Positions 1 through 8,996 of a stretch of 57,482 bases of DNA are shown one piece after another. This stretch comes from Nitrosomonas sp. Lineage in GTDB: Bacteria > Pseudomonadota > Gammaproteobacteria > Burkholderiales > Nitrosomonadaceae. How positions within the stretch are numbered: the first letter of the stretch is position 1; each line of letters starts with the position of its first letter. The stretch covers positions 1 to 57,482 of the forward strand of contig NZ_JALHQJ010000008.1 of NCBI RefSeq assembly GCF_022842015.1. Reading direction: 5' to 3'. Made by a program: the position numbers and the translations under genes. The notes beneath the pieces were generated by a model. It saw only the letters and a program-made list of their open reading frames with translations, was not told the DNA's origin and searched no databases.

Positions 1-470
1 GCTGCGTTCACTCTGGCGGTGCGCTTTCCGCCTAACTCGATTAATTGACCAATGCGTATGGTCGTGACCTGCTGTACAACCTCTTGCACTATCGAATCGG
101 GTGCATTAATGTCACCGCGGATCTTCTGGATATTTCCAACATTCTCAACATTTACTGACAATTCCGGATTTCTTAGCAACCCAGCTTGTAGAGTCGCGCC
201 TTCTAATGCGCGCATTTCTTTGGAAAAAGCCGCCAGCTCTGGATTACGAAGTAATGCAAGATTGACCGCATCGTGTAACGTAAGATTACTCGCCTCATTG
301 ATTGAAGATTCAGCTGAATGATCATTTATCCGATGTGCTGCGTCACTAAAGGTATCAGCACTGGCTTTTATCTGAGGTGAAAAAAACAGTAATAGAATAC
401 AACCCAGTAGCATGATCCATAATTCTGTTGCCACCCAACTGCAAGGCCTAGACAGACTGATTGGTTTCAT
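1..470 (-). CDS. CzcC-like outer-membrane efflux protein, 5' part only
   Basis: This is the first 156 codons of a TolC-family outer-membrane channel, the CzcC component of a tripartite RND metal or cation exporter. The gene runs off the left edge of the window. Translating the minus strand from ATG at 470 gives a signal-peptide-like N-terminus with a hydrophobic core (IMLLGCILLLFF), then the typical opening of the outer_membrane_efflux repeat: LTLHDAVNLALLRNPELAA, followed by LRNPELSVNVENVG and RIGQLIELGGKRTARV. That last motif is characteristic of CzcC and CusC relatives. GGGAGA lies a few bases before the ATG. The small CzcI-like gene at 592-960 is upstream on the same strand, which fits a czcICBA-type order with the RND and membrane-fusion genes beyond the window. 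The substrate metal cannot be read from this fragment. Confidence 0.85.
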   Translation of the reverse strand, partial: MKPISLSRPCSWVATELWIMLLGCILLLFFSPQIKASADTFSDAAHRINDHSAESSINEASNLTLHDAVNLALLRNPELAAFSKEMRALEGATLQAGLLRNPELSVNVENVGNIQKIRGDINAPDSIVQEVVQQVTTIRIGQLIELGGKRTARVNA

Positions 471-591
471 AGTTCTCCCGGCATCTGCTCACGCATGTAT
501 AAAACTGATCATCATGAAATTTGAATTGATCTGCGCCACGGCTGTAGATTAATAAATGTAATCCACAAATACTAAATTTTTTTGATCTAGC

Positions 592-960
592 TTAAAAAGT
601 GCTTCGAGGAGGGCGCAGGGGTAAATCCGGAATTGTTTCAGGAATAAATGAGGAAATGAATACAGTTATAGTTTCTGTAACGATCAGATCGGGAAGGTGT
701 GGAAAAGAATTATAGAAAAATGGTTGGTACTGTCCCACGGAGTGCAAACATAAATGAGTGGCTGCATCAAGATCAACACCATCCCAGGCTACATTATTTC
801 GATGCAATTCCAGATGTGTTGCAGGATCCGCAGATAATGATTGACGAATATGATCCAGTTCATGGGCAAAAACTTCTCCTCGAAAAGACAAGCTCAATCC
901 ATTCGTCAGTATGCTGATAATCAGCACAAGAATAACTGGATAAACATGATATTTCCGCAT
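592..960 (-). CDS. CzcI-like small exported protein upstream of czcC
   Basis: This 122-residue protein has an N-terminal hydrophobic segment (VILVLIISILTNGLSL) that looks like a signal peptide, several His residues in the middle (HELDH, HLELH, HLCLH) and a C-terminal IPETIPDLPLRPPRS tail. A tail of this kind (Ile-Pro followed by RPP near the end) is common in the CzcI/DUF2946-type proteins encoded immediately upstream of czcC in metal-resistance operons, where they are thought to modulate induction. The gene precedes the czcC start by about 120 bp on the same strand, consistent with one operon. Assignment rests on size, position, His content and tail, so it is a family-level inference. The opposite-strand reading frame at 699-917 is judged a shadow. 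Confidence 0.6.
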   Translation of the reverse strand: MRKYHVYPVILVLIISILTNGLSLSFRGEVFAHELDHIRQSLSADPATHLELHRNNVAWDGVDLDAATHLCLHSVGQYQPFFYNSFPHLPDLIVTETITVFISSFIPETIPDLPLRPPRSTF

Positions 961-1070
961 CGGCGTGTCAATTTATAAATAATTTAAGTCCCGAACCGTC
1001 GCAGTCATTTTACATTATCCTGCTATTTTCGATTAGAAAATTTTATCAATAAATTCAAGTTCTGAGTACT

Positions 1071-1670
1071 TTAAATTATCTTGACTCCTTCAAGAGTCAG
1101 CATGTCGATTAAAGTGATGAGAGGCAATCCGATCAATCCGCTAGGATCATCTCCCGTCATTCGTTCAATAAGCGCAATGCCGAGTCCTTCAGATTTCGCG
1201 CTGCCGGCGCATTGATAAGGTAGCTCTTTTAACAAGTAATTCTCGATTTGTTGATCGCTCAACTGGCGGAATTTCACATGGTATGGAATAACACGTATTT
1301 GTAGTTTATCCGTGAAACTATTCAGGACGCATACGGCAGTATGAAAAACAATTTCCTTTCCTCGTGTCTGTCGTAATTGCTCCACGGCATTAGCATGATT
1401 CATCGGCTTGCCAAGACGAATATCCCCTAATGCTGCCACTTGATCTGAGCCAATGATAAGCGCTTGTGGATAAGTTTTGGCTACCGCGCGGGCTTTTGCC
1501 TCAGCTAAACGTGCAGCCGTTTGCTCGGGTAATTCATTGATTAGCGGCGCTTCGTTAATTTGGGGATTGCTCGTTTCAAAAGAAATTTGCAATCGTTGAA
1601 GCAATTCTTTGCGATAGACTGAACCGGATCCCAGTATAATTTGCTGCGTAAAGTCGTTTTGTGTTTTCAA
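1071..1670 (-). CDS. yceF: Maf-family nucleotide pyrophosphatase (YceF type)
   Basis: Maf-like house-cleaning nucleotide pyrophosphatase of 199 residues, the usual family length. YceF-type members hydrolyse 7-methyl-GTP and related modified nucleoside triphosphates in the cytoplasm. Visible motifs are the N-terminal [12 protein letters not shown] phosphate-binding segment, the EAKARAVA helix, GSDQVA with the catalytic Asp, GKP, and the C-terminal [15 protein letters not shown] and [12 protein letters not shown] blocks. The gene is divergent from the yceD-fab operon with only a short shared intergenic region, an arrangement common in proteobacteria. Choice of YceF over YhdE rests on the GSVYR and SDQVA wording and is less certain than the family itself. 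Confidence 0.88.
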   Translation of the reverse strand: MKTQNDFTQQIILGSGSVYRKELLQRLQISFETSNPQINEAPLINELPEQTAARLAEAKARAVAKTYPQALIIGSDQVAALGDIRLGKPMNHANAVEQLRQTRGKEIVFHTAVCVLNSFTDKLQIRVIPYHVKFRQLSDQQIENYLLKELPYQCAGSAKSEGLGIALIERMTGDDPSGLIGLPLITLIDMLTLEGVKII

Positions 1671-1688
1671 AATTTCCTTCTTTATTTT

Positions 1689-1715
1689 TTGACACTTATG
1701 AGTAAAAAATATAAC
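1689..1715 (+). promoter_or_regulatory. Candidate sigma70 promoter of the yceD-rpmF-plsX-fab operon
   Basis: TTGACA at 1689-1694 and TATAAC at 1710-1715 are separated by 15 bp, slightly short of the optimal 17. Transcription would begin near 1722. That would leave almost no leader for an ATG at 1727 and favours the ATG at 1742 as the yceD start. Prediction from consensus only. Confidence 0.45.
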
Positions 1716-1741
1716 ATGCGCGCCTTATGTTTGTTAGGTTA

Positions 1742-2242
1742 ATGATAGACCCTCTAGATTTTGTTCAAAATGCGGGTATACGTCATGGTAGAATCCCGAT
1801 GGCTGATCTTGTGCGTCTGCATGATTTGCTGTTTGACAAAACAGGAGAGCTAATCTATCAAATTAGTGGTCAGCTCGACAAGAATGCAAAGCCTGGCCTG
1901 CAGCTGGAAGTAAAAGGCAGAATTCATCTGAATTGTCAGCGCTGTCTTGAGAAACTGGCTTGCGAAATTGATCTAAAGACATTTTTGTTGCTGGCAAAAA
2001 ATGAAACAGAGCTGCAACAGGTTGACGAAGACGATACTATTGATGCTATTTTAGCAACACCTGACTTGGATGTGGTCAATTTAATTGAAGATGAAGTAAT
2101 TCTTAGTTTGTCGATTTCATCGCGACATGCAGAGGGTGAGTGTAGCCCGCTAACACTAAAGTCAATTGAAGATAATCTGATCGACAAAAAAAAACCAGCA
2201 CATCCCTTTGCAGTATTGGCGGCATTAAAAAAGACAAATTAA
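1742..2242 (+). CDS. yceD: YceD family (DUF177) protein, 23S rRNA accumulation/ribosome-associated
   Basis: DUF177/YceD protein encoded directly upstream of rpmF, the near-universal context. YceD affects 23S rRNA levels and is presumed to act in 50S assembly. The hallmark CQRCLE pair of cysteines is present near residue 60, followed by an acidic stretch (DEDDTIDA) and the conserved EDEVILSLSISSRH segment plus a further Cys near the C-terminus. I chose ATG 1742 because AGG lies just upstream and the predicted promoter leaves no leader for the ATG at 1727. The longer form would add five residues (MFVRL). Likely cotranscribed with rpmF, whose start follows 18 bp after this stop. Confidence 0.85.
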   Translation: MIDPLDFVQNAGIRHGRIPMADLVRLHDLLFDKTGELIYQISGQLDKNAKPGLQLEVKGRIHLNCQRCLEKLACEIDLKTFLLLAKNETELQQVDEDDTIDAILATPDLDVVNLIEDEVILSLSISSRHAEGECSPLTLKSIEDNLIDKKKPAHPFAVLAALKKTN

Positions 2243-2260
2243 GCTTAAGGAGTTATCGCA

Positions 2261-2440
2261 ATGGCAGTTCAACAAAACAAAAAGTCACCATCGAAGCGCG
2301 GCATGCATCGCTCGCATGATTTCCTGACTAGCCCACCATTAGCCGTGGAACCAAGTACTGGAGAAATTCACTTGCGTCACCATATTAGTCCAAACGGATA
2401 TTATCGTGGCAAAAAAGTCGTCAAAACAAAAAACGATTAA
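2261..2440 (+). CDS. rpmF: 50S ribosomal protein L32
   Basis: A 59-residue basic protein beginning [20 protein letters not shown], the conserved N-terminus of bacterial L32, and ending in the YRGKKVVK segment. AAGGAG lies about 8 bases before the ATG. It is the zinc-finger-free form, since no cysteines are present. It sits between yceD and plsX as in most beta- and gammaproteobacteria, coupling ribosome supply to phospholipid synthesis in one transcription unit. Confidence 0.96.
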   Translation: MAVQQNKKSPSKRGMHRSHDFLTSPPLAVEPSTGEIHLRHHISPNGYYRGKKVVKTKND

Positions 2441-2506
2441 TAATTTTTTTCTATTGCTACGACACACCTGAATATAAGTTTTTCGCAGCCACAAGAGCAC
2501 TGAAAA

Positions 2507-3547
2507 TTGGATATTACGGTAGCAATTGATTGTATGGGCGGTGATCATGGCCCACATGTCACAGTTCCGTCCGCGCTCGATTATTTACGCAGCGATCCTG
2601 ATGCTAATATTATCCTTGTTGGCATTCCCGATGCTATTGAGGCTGAACTACGTGCCGCAAATTCTGAACTCGGAACTAGAATACGTTTACATCCAGCAAG
2701 TGAAGTGATCGGCATGGATGAGTCTCCGGCAGCAGCACTACGTGGCAAGAAGGACTCTTCCATGCGAGTTTCCATCAATCTGGTTAAAACAGGCGAAGCA
2801 CAGGCTTGTATCAGTGCCGGAAACACAGGTGCGCTATTGGCAACTTCCCGTTTCGTGTTAAAAACCATTCCCGGTGTTGATCGTCCAGCACTGGCTGTAA
2901 TCTTGCCCACTAGCATTGGTCATACTTATGTTTTAGACCTAGGTGCAAACGTCGACTGTACCGCAGTGCACTTATTTCAATTTGGAATCATGGGCGCATC
3001 CTTGGTGTCTTCGGTGGAAGACAAGGCATATCCAAGCGTTGGGTTACTCAACATTGGTGAAGAAGAAATTAAAGGAAACGAGATAGTCAAACAGGCAGCT
3101 GAATTATTGCGCGCTAGCGGGCTTAATTTTTATGGTAATGTCGAGGGCACCGATATTTATAAGGGAACGACTGATGTTGTGGTTTGCGATGGATTCGTTG
3201 GCAATATCACCTTAAAAGCATCGGAGGGTCTGGCACAAATGCTAGCAACTTATTTGCGCGAAGAATTTAAACGCAATTTGCTGACAAAACTGGCGGGCGT
3301 CATTGCGATGCCTGTCATTAATTCGTTCAAACGCCGCGTTGATCACCGTTGCTATAATGGCGCTAGTTTTTTGGGTTTGCGCGGGATAGTAATTAAAAGT
3401 CATGGTTCCGCAGATAAATATGCTTTTGGCTTTGCTATAAAGCGAGCTGCTGATGAAGTTCGTGGCGGAATGTTGCGGCGGATTAGCGAGCGGGTGGCTG
3501 AGTTTTCTCAGCATCCAAAAATATCTTCTAAAGATGTTACAAGATAA
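2507..3547 (+). CDS. plsX: Phosphate acyltransferase PlsX
   Basis: Acyl-ACP:phosphate transacylase that makes acyl-phosphate for the PlsY step of phosphatidic acid synthesis. It is peripheral to the cytoplasmic membrane. The 346-residue length matches the family. N-terminal [16 protein letters not shown] motif ([12 protein letters not shown]), then [44 protein letters not shown] and [12 protein letters not shown] are all intact. The start is TTG at 2507, the only codon placing the conserved IDCMGGD near the N-terminus; an AAGAG sequence precedes it. Its stop overlaps the fabH start in TAATG at 3545-3549, so translation is probably coupled. Confidence 0.96.
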   Translation: MDITVAIDCMGGDHGPHVTVPSALDYLRSDPDANIILVGIPDAIEAELRAANSELGTRIRLHPASEVIGMDESPAAALRGKKDSSMRVSINLVKTGEAQACISAGNTGALLATSRFVLKTIPGVDRPALAVILPTSIGHTYVLDLGANVDCTAVHLFQFGIMGASLVSSVEDKAYPSVGLLNIGEEEIKGNEIVKQAAELLRASGLNFYGNVEGTDIYKGTTDVVVCDGFVGNITLKASEGLAQMLATYLREEFKRNLLTKLAGVIAMPVINSFKRRVDHRCYNGASFLGLRGIVIKSHGSADKYAFGFAIKRAADEVRGGMLRRISERVAEFSQHPKISSKDVTR

Positions 3548-4503
3548 TGTATTCAAGAATTACTGGAACAGGTAGCTATTTACCGGAAAAAATACTTACT
3601 AATCTCGATCTGGAGCGTATCGTCGATACCAGCGATGAATGGATACGAACACGAACCGGCATTACCCAGCGGCATATTGCCGCTGAGGATCAGGTTGCCA
3701 GCGATCTAGCATTGTATGCGTGCCAGAATGCCATGCTGGCTGCCGGCGTCACCGGAAAAGACATTGATCTCATCATTGTTGCTACTACCACACCCGACAT
3801 GATTTTTCCAAGCACTGCCTGTATTCTGCAAAATAAATTGGGTATCGAAAATTGTCCGGCATTTGATGTACAAGCGGTTTGCAGTGGCTTCGTTTATGCG
3901 CTGGCAACAGCCGATATGTTTGTCAGTTCAGGAAAATACCGCAATGCCTTAGTCGTTGGTACTGAAATTTACTCAAAAATACTCGATTGGAGCGATCGTA
4001 ATACCTGTGTTTTGTTTGGCGATGGTGCAGGGGCGGTGGTATTGTCGCGCAGTGATCGCCCCGGAATTTTATCAACACATCTGCATGCCAGCGGCAGCTA
4101 TAGTAATATTCTGTCTGCCCCTGGATGCATCAGTGGCGGTAAAGTGCAAGGTACGCCTTACATCAGCATGGAAGGCAATGCCGTTTTTAAATTCGCGGTC
4201 AAAGTTCTGGAAGAGGTTGTGCACGAAGCAGTCGCAGAAAATAATCTGCAGTCTACCGATATTGATTGGTTGATTCCTCATCAGGCTAATATCCGGATTA
4301 TTCAATCAACGGCAAAGAAGTTGGGGTTGCCCATGAAAAAAGTGGTGGTGGCAGTGGATAAACACGGCAATACTTCAGCAGCTTCCATTCCACTCGCGCT
4401 TGATATTGCCGTACGTGACGGACGCATTCAGCCTGATCAATTGATCCTGATGGAAGGTGTTGGCGGTGGTTTTACATGGGGAGCAGTTTTGCTGCGTTGG
4501 TGA
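3547..4503 (+). CDS. fabH: 3-oxoacyl-ACP synthase III (KAS III)
   Basis: Initiates type II fatty acid synthesis by condensing acetyl-CoA with malonyl-ACP. The Cys-His-Asn triad is visible: Cys112 in [10 protein letters not shown], His in IPHQANIR and Asn in KHGNTSAAS. The N-terminal [13 protein letters not shown] and [10 protein letters not shown] motifs and the C-terminal [15 protein letters not shown] ending are typical. Length of 318 residues is normal. The start overlaps the plsX stop by one base, and fabD begins two bases after this stop, so the three genes form a coupled unit. Confidence 0.97.
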   Translation: MYSRITGTGSYLPEKILTNLDLERIVDTSDEWIRTRTGITQRHIAAEDQVASDLALYACQNAMLAAGVTGKDIDLIIVATTTPDMIFPSTACILQNKLGIENCPAFDVQAVCSGFVYALATADMFVSSGKYRNALVVGTEIYSKILDWSDRNTCVLFGDGAGAVVLSRSDRPGILSTHLHASGSYSNILSAPGCISGGKVQGTPYISMEGNAVFKFAVKVLEEVVHEAVAENNLQSTDIDWLIPHQANIRIIQSTAKKLGLPMKKVVVAVDKHGNTSAASIPLALDIAVRDGRIQPDQLILMEGVGGGFTWGAVLLRW

Positions 4504-4505
4504 TC

Positions 4506-5450
4506 ATGAAATTTGCATTTGTATTTCCAGGCCAAGGGTCGCAATCGGTTGGAATGATGCATGGGTACACAGATTTACCCATTATTCAAGAGACCTTTCA
4601 AGAAGCTTCCGATATCCTCAAACAGGATTTCTGGTCGATGGTGAATTCCGGGCCTGCGGAAGACCTCAATCTCACACTAAATACCCAACCACTCATGCTT
4701 GCCGCAGGAGTGGCTGTATATCGTGCTTGGATTAGTCTGGGTGGAAAAGAACCAGTATTTCTGGCTGGACATAGTCTGGGCGAGTATACCGCGCTGGTTG
4801 CGTCGGAAGCGCTGAGTTTTGCCGATGCACTATCATTAGTGCATTTTCGTGCACAAGTTATGCAGCAAGCTGTGCCGGAGGGTATTGGTGGAATGGCTGC
4901 GATTCTTGGGCTGGATGATGAAGCCATGAAAGCGATTTGTCGCGACATCACAAATCAGGGGAATGGAGAATCTCTTGAGCCAGCCAATTTCAACTCACCA
5001 GGTCAGATTGTTATCGCGGGACACAAAAATGCAATTTTGCAAGGAATAGAATTAGCCAAATCCAAAGGAGCAAAGCGTGCAATTATGCTGCCCATGAGCA
5101 TTCCTTCACATTGTTCTCTAATGAAACCGGCAGCTGAAAGATTACAGTTGCAATTGCAACACGTTACGCTGCAAGCGCCCAACATCCCAATTCTACATAA
5201 TACTGATGTGAAATCACATTCAGATCCAGCGACAATCAAAGAAATTCTTGCTCAACAGCTCATAAGACCGGTACATTGGGTAGACACTGTCCGGGCTTTT
5301 GCGGCCGCTGAAATCACGCATGTTATCGAATGTGGCCCTGGTAAGGTATTGGCTGGATTGAATAAACGAATCGATCAAAGTTTACAACAATTGCCACTGA
5401 CTGATAGTGAAGCAATCAAGCGAGCGATTAACGATGTAAGGATTCTATGA
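4506..5450 (+). CDS. fabD: Malonyl-CoA:ACP transacylase
   Basis: Transfers malonyl from CoA to the ACP encoded downstream. Motifs: FVFPGQGSQ at the N-terminus, the nucleophile elbow GHSLGEYTAL with Ser near residue 90, catalytic His in SIPSHCSLM, and VIECGPGKVLAGL near the end. The family start MKFAFVFPGQ lies at 4506, two bases after the fabH stop. The same frame is open further upstream to 4476, but that would only add residues overlapping fabH and is rejected. Length 314 residues is standard. Confidence 0.96.
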   Translation: MKFAFVFPGQGSQSVGMMHGYTDLPIIQETFQEASDILKQDFWSMVNSGPAEDLNLTLNTQPLMLAAGVAVYRAWISLGGKEPVFLAGHSLGEYTALVASEALSFADALSLVHFRAQVMQQAVPEGIGGMAAILGLDDEAMKAICRDITNQGNGESLEPANFNSPGQIVIAGHKNAILQGIELAKSKGAKRAIMLPMSIPSHCSLMKPAAERLQLQLQHVTLQAPNIPILHNTDVKSHSDPATIKEILAQQLIRPVHWVDTVRAFAAAEITHVIECGPGKVLAGLNKRIDQSLQQLPLTDSEAIKRAINDVRIL

Positions 5451-5501
5451 ACAATGTTTATTTGCAGCAAATCATCATGACTCTAAGTAAGGAGTATGAT
5501 C

Positions 5502-6239
5502 TTGGAAAATAAGATTGCTTTAGTAACTGGCGCTAGCCGGGGAATCGGGCAAGCTATTGCATTAAAACTAGGACAGCTTGGTGCGGTAGTTATCGGTACA
5601 GCAACTAGCGAAAGTGGCATGACTGCCATTAATCAATATTTGGATAAGGCGGGCATTAAAGGCTCCAGTGTCGTTTTAAACGTGAATGATGCGGAGCAAA
5701 TCAACCATGCTATTCAAACTATACGTGAAAAATTTGGTGAAGTGGATATATTAGTGAATAACGCCGGGATTACACGTGATAATTTGCTGGTTCGTATGAA
5801 AGATGAAGAATGGGATGAAATTATGGAAACTGATTTAAAATCAGTTTTTCGGTTAAGCCGCGCGGTTCTTCGCGCAATGATGAAGGCTCGATATGGTCGT
5901 ATCATTAATATTTCTTCTGTTGTCGGTGCAATGGGGAATACGGGGCAAACGAACTATGCAGCTGCTAAAGCAGGAATATTTGGGTTTAGTAAATCATTGG
6001 CGCGTGAAGTAGGTAGTCGCAATATTACCGTCAACTGTGTTGCCCCAGGCTTCATCGATACGGATATGACGCGTTCCCTGCCGGATGAGTTTCAACAAAA
6101 CTTGATTCAGCATGTTCCCTTGGGGCGATTGGGGCGGCCTGAAGAAGTTGCTTCAGCCGTTGCATTCCTCGCCTCGTTTGCAGCAGGCTATATTACGGGC
6201 ACAACGCTACATGTTAATGGTGGAATGTATATGGATTAG
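5502..6239 (+). CDS. fabG: 3-oxoacyl-ACP reductase FabG
   Basis: NADPH-dependent short-chain dehydrogenase performing the first reduction of fatty acid elongation. TGASRGIG cofactor motif, NNAG, the catalytic Ser (INISSVVG), the YAAAK motif and PGFIDTDMT are present; the C-terminus TTLHVNGGMYMD is diagnostic of FabG. AAGGAG at 5489-5494 ends only one base before ATG 5496 but seven bases before the in-frame TTG at 5502. I therefore prefer TTG 5502, giving MENKIALVTGASRG, which also matches family length. ATG 5496 would add two residues. Confidence 0.94.
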   Translation: MENKIALVTGASRGIGQAIALKLGQLGAVVIGTATSESGMTAINQYLDKAGIKGSSVVLNVNDAEQINHAIQTIREKFGEVDILVNNAGITRDNLLVRMKDEEWDEIMETDLKSVFRLSRAVLRAMMKARYGRIINISSVVGAMGNTGQTNYAAAKAGIFGFSKSLAREVGSRNITVNCVAPGFIDTDMTRSLPDEFQQNLIQHVPLGRLGRPEEVASAVAFLASFAAGYITGTTLHVNGGMYMD

Positions 6240-6362
6240 CACATAGATAAATAGAAATTAATTCAATTAATTGTGGAAGTAAATTAATCTCAAAAAAATT
6301 TTATAATGTAACACCGAATAAAACTAAGCAATAGTTACATCCTGTACCATGTTTCGATTTTG

Positions 6363-6391
6363 TTGACATGTAAAATTTGTTAGAATAAATA
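6363..6391 (+). promoter_or_regulatory. Candidate promoter for acpP
   Basis: A perfect TTGACA at 6363-6368 is followed 17 bp later by TAAATA (6386-6391), in the 183-bp AT-rich gap between fabG and acpP. acpP is usually the most highly expressed gene of this cluster and often has its own promoter. The -10 match is weak, so the exact placement is uncertain. Confidence 0.4.
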
Positions 6392-6422
6392 AGTTTTTCT
6401 TACCTGAGAAGGAAATACCTAG

Positions 6423-6665
6423 ATGGAAAATATTGAGCAGCGGATTAAAAAAATTGTAGCTGAGCAACTTGGCGTTAATGAAGCAGAAGTCAAGAATGAA
6501 TCATCTTTTGTCAATGATTTGGGCGCAGATTCGCTTGACACAGTGGAATTGGTTATGGCATTAGAAGAAGAGTTCGAGTGCGAGATTCCGGATGAACAAG
6601 CTGAAAAAATAAATACCGTGCAGGAAGCGATTGACTACGTTACCGCCAACACGAGTGCTGGTTAA
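6423..6665 (+). CDS. acpP: Acyl carrier protein
   Basis: 80-residue acidic carrier protein. The phosphopantetheine site is the Ser in the canonical [18 protein letters not shown] motif, near residue 36. It carries the growing acyl chain between FabH, FabG, FabF and PlsX encoded around it. Good GAAGGAAA ribosome binding site just before the ATG. It is separated from fabG by 183 bp with its own candidate promoter, and fabF follows 39 bp downstream. Confidence 0.98.
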   Translation: MENIEQRIKKIVAEQLGVNEAEVKNESSFVNDLGADSLDTVELVMALEEEFECEIPDEQAEKINTVQEAIDYVTANTSAG

Positions 6666-6704
6666 GTTCCTGGTTTTTTATATGTACATGGAAGTGGAGT
6701 AATT

Positions 6705-7946
6705 TTGTCCAAACGTAAGATAGTGGTGACCGGATTGGGTATCGTGTCGCCTGTTGGAAACACAATTTCAAGTGCATGGGAGAGCATTATTGCGGGAAAA
6801 TCTGGTATTACCAGGATTTCCCGCTTTGATGCGTCTGGTTTTACTTCACAGATTGCTGGCGAAGTAAAAGATTTTGATATTCACCAATATCTCTCAGCAA
6901 AAGAAGCACGCCGCATGGATATTTTTATTCATTATGGTATGGCTGCAGCTATACAAGCAGTTAAAGATGCGGGTATCGATGAGATTTCTCAGTTAGATGC
7001 GGAAAGGATCGGTGTAAATATCGGTTCGGGTATTGGCGGATTGTCGATGATTGAGAGTACCGACATCGCATATCATGCGGGTGGGCCACGTAAAATATCC
7101 CCCTTTTTTATACCCAGCACTATCATTAACATGATTGCGGGAAATTTATCCATCATGTATGGCTATAAAGGCCCCAACCTAGCCATCGTGACAGCATGTA
7201 CTACTGCTACGCACAGTATAGGTCACTCAGCGCGCATGATTGAATATGGTGATGCCGATATCATGGTGTGTGGTGGTGCCGAATCTTGTGTAACGCCCCT
7301 TGCTATTGGCGGGTTTGCCGCCGCTAAAGCTTTGTCAGTTCACAATGATGAACCAGAAATTGCAAGCCGCCCTTGGGACATCGATCGTGATGGTTTTGTC
7401 CTGGGTGAAGGTGCCGGAGTTTTAGTATTGGAAGAAATAGAACATGCCAAGCGCCGCGGCGCTAAAATTTATGCTGAATTAGCTGGTTTTGGCATGAGCG
7501 CAGATGCATTTCATATGACAGCACCTTGCGACGATGGTGAAGGTGCTGCACGTTGTATGTCTAACGCATTGAAAAATGCCGAAATCAATACCGCAGAAGT
7601 GGATTACGTTAATGCACACGGCACATCTACACCATTAGGTGACATTGCCGAGACCATTGCGGTCAAACGCTGTTTTGGTAACCATGCAAGTAAACTTGCT
7701 GTTAATTCTACAAAATCAATGACAGGGCATTTATTGGGTGCCGCTGGTGGTGTAGAAGCTATTTTTTCAGTACTGGCGACGTACCATCAAATTGCCCCGC
7801 CGACCATTAATCTTGTCAATCAAGATCCGCAATGTGATCTTGATTATATCCCTAACACTGCTAGAAATATGAGTATTAAAGTTGCATTGTCAAACTCCTT
7901 CGGGTTTGGAGGAACCAACGGAACGCTCGTTTTCCGCCGTATATAA
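6705..7946 (+). CDS. fabF: 3-oxoacyl-ACP synthase II (KAS II)
   Basis: Elongating condensing enzyme of type II fatty acid synthesis. The Cys-His-His triad is complete: Cys in [12 protein letters not shown], His in [12 protein letters not shown], and His in [13 protein letters not shown]. The C-terminal [14 protein letters not shown] segment is intact. 413 residues, standard. It starts with TTG at 6705, with GTGGAG five to ten bases upstream giving [18 protein letters not shown]. This is the third TTG start in the cluster after plsX and fabG. Confidence 0.97.
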   Translation: MSKRKIVVTGLGIVSPVGNTISSAWESIIAGKSGITRISRFDASGFTSQIAGEVKDFDIHQYLSAKEARRMDIFIHYGMAAAIQAVKDAGIDEISQLDAERIGVNIGSGIGGLSMIESTDIAYHAGGPRKISPFFIPSTIINMIAGNLSIMYGYKGPNLAIVTACTTATHSIGHSARMIEYGDADIMVCGGAESCVTPLAIGGFAAAKALSVHNDEPEIASRPWDIDRDGFVLGEGAGVLVLEEIEHAKRRGAKIYAELAGFGMSADAFHMTAPCDDGEGAARCMSNALKNAEINTAEVDYVNAHGTSTPLGDIAETIAVKRCFGNHASKLAVNSTKSMTGHLLGAAGGVEAIFSVLATYHQIAPPTINLVNQDPQCDLDYIPNTARNMSIKVALSNSFGFGGTNGTLVFRRI

Positions 7947-7963
7947 ATTTTATCCATTGGCGC

Positions 7964-8959
7964 ATGCAAAAGCTAAAACGCCTACTTTTTTCTGGGATAT
8001 TGATAGCCATTTTGCTTGTTTCATGGCTCTATCTTCATGTTCATTCAAGTGTTAGCCTACCTGCAATTCCTTATGATATGTCTATTCCGGCTGGTGCCAA
8101 TCTGAAGCAAGTTTCTCAGCAACTAGAAGATGCCGGGGTTATCCTGAACAAATGGACATTTATACTATTGGCACGCTATCAGAATCAGGAATCTGCAATC
8201 AAAGCGGGTGATTATAGATTTAAGGAAAATCTTACTCAGGTTGCATTATTAAGGGCTCTGATCAAAGGTGATGTGATACAAAATGAAATAAGATTCATTG
8301 AAGGGTGGACATTTGCTCAAATCAGGCAAGTATTGAATGAGCATCCAACAATTAGGAATTTTACGACTGGATTGAGTGATCAGGAAATTCTACGCGTAAT
8401 AGGTGCAGTTGAAACCTCCGCTGAAGGTTTGTTTTTCCCTGATACTTATTATTTTGTTAGAGATAGTAGTGATATAGAAATTTTGCAACGCGCCTACCAG
8501 AATATGCAAAATCACTTGGAGAGTAGTTGGATAGCTCGTGCAGAATCATTACCATTAACCACGCCTTATGAGGCGCTGATACTGGCTTCCATTATAGAAA
8601 AAGAAACCGGCTTGGAAAGTGATCGCGCTGAAATAGCTGGTGTGTTTATCAACCGGTTACGCAAAGGCATGCGTTTACAAACTGACCCAACCATTATTTA
8701 TGGTTTGGGTGAACAGTTTGACGGTAATTTGCGCAAAAAGGACTTGTTAATCGACCAGGAATATAATACTTATACGCGTTCTGGCCTGCCGCCGACTCCC
8801 ATTGCCATGCCAGGTCTTGCCTCGATCCGCGCAGCCCTTAATCCAAGCGAAACGGATGCGCTCTATTTCGTTGCAAAAGGTAATGGAGAATCTCAGTTTT
8901 CAACCAATTTGACAGATCATAATAAAGCAGTAAATAAATACCAGAAGCAACAAAAATAA
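7964..8959 (+). CDS. mltG: Endolytic murein transglycosylase MltG
   Basis: YceG-like lytic transglycosylase thought to terminate nascent glycan strands at the inner membrane. One N-terminal transmembrane segment (LLFSGILIAILLVSWLYLHV), a LysM-like region, then the catalytic domain with LASIIEKETG (catalytic Glu), ERAEIAGVFINRL-like DRAEIAGVFINRLRKGMRLQTDPT and GLPPTPIAMPG. It begins 17 bases after fabF and is probably in the same operon. In many proteobacteria tmk-holB follow mltG; here a glycosyltransferase fusion does. Confidence 0.95.
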   Translation: MQKLKRLLFSGILIAILLVSWLYLHVHSSVSLPAIPYDMSIPAGANLKQVSQQLEDAGVILNKWTFILLARYQNQESAIKAGDYRFKENLTQVALLRALIKGDVIQNEIRFIEGWTFAQIRQVLNEHPTIRNFTTGLSDQEILRVIGAVETSAEGLFFPDTYYFVRDSSDIEILQRAYQNMQNHLESSWIARAESLPLTTPYEALILASIIEKETGLESDRAEIAGVFINRLRKGMRLQTDPTIIYGLGEQFDGNLRKKDLLIDQEYNTYTRSGLPPTPIAMPGLASIRAALNPSETDALYFVAKGNGESQFSTNLTDHNKAVNKYQKQQK

Positions 8960-8996
8960 CATTATGCTGCCATTAATCAAGCGTCACTTTTGACCT

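Noticed and set aside
52..321. Plus-strand open frame of 89 codons
   Set aside because: Lies opposite the czcC-like gene, which has a recognisable signal peptide and efflux-protein motifs; no family resemblance on the plus strand.
699..917. Plus-strand open frame opposite the CzcI-like gene
   Set aside because: No ribosome binding site or homology, while the minus-strand frame has a signal peptide and family-like tail.
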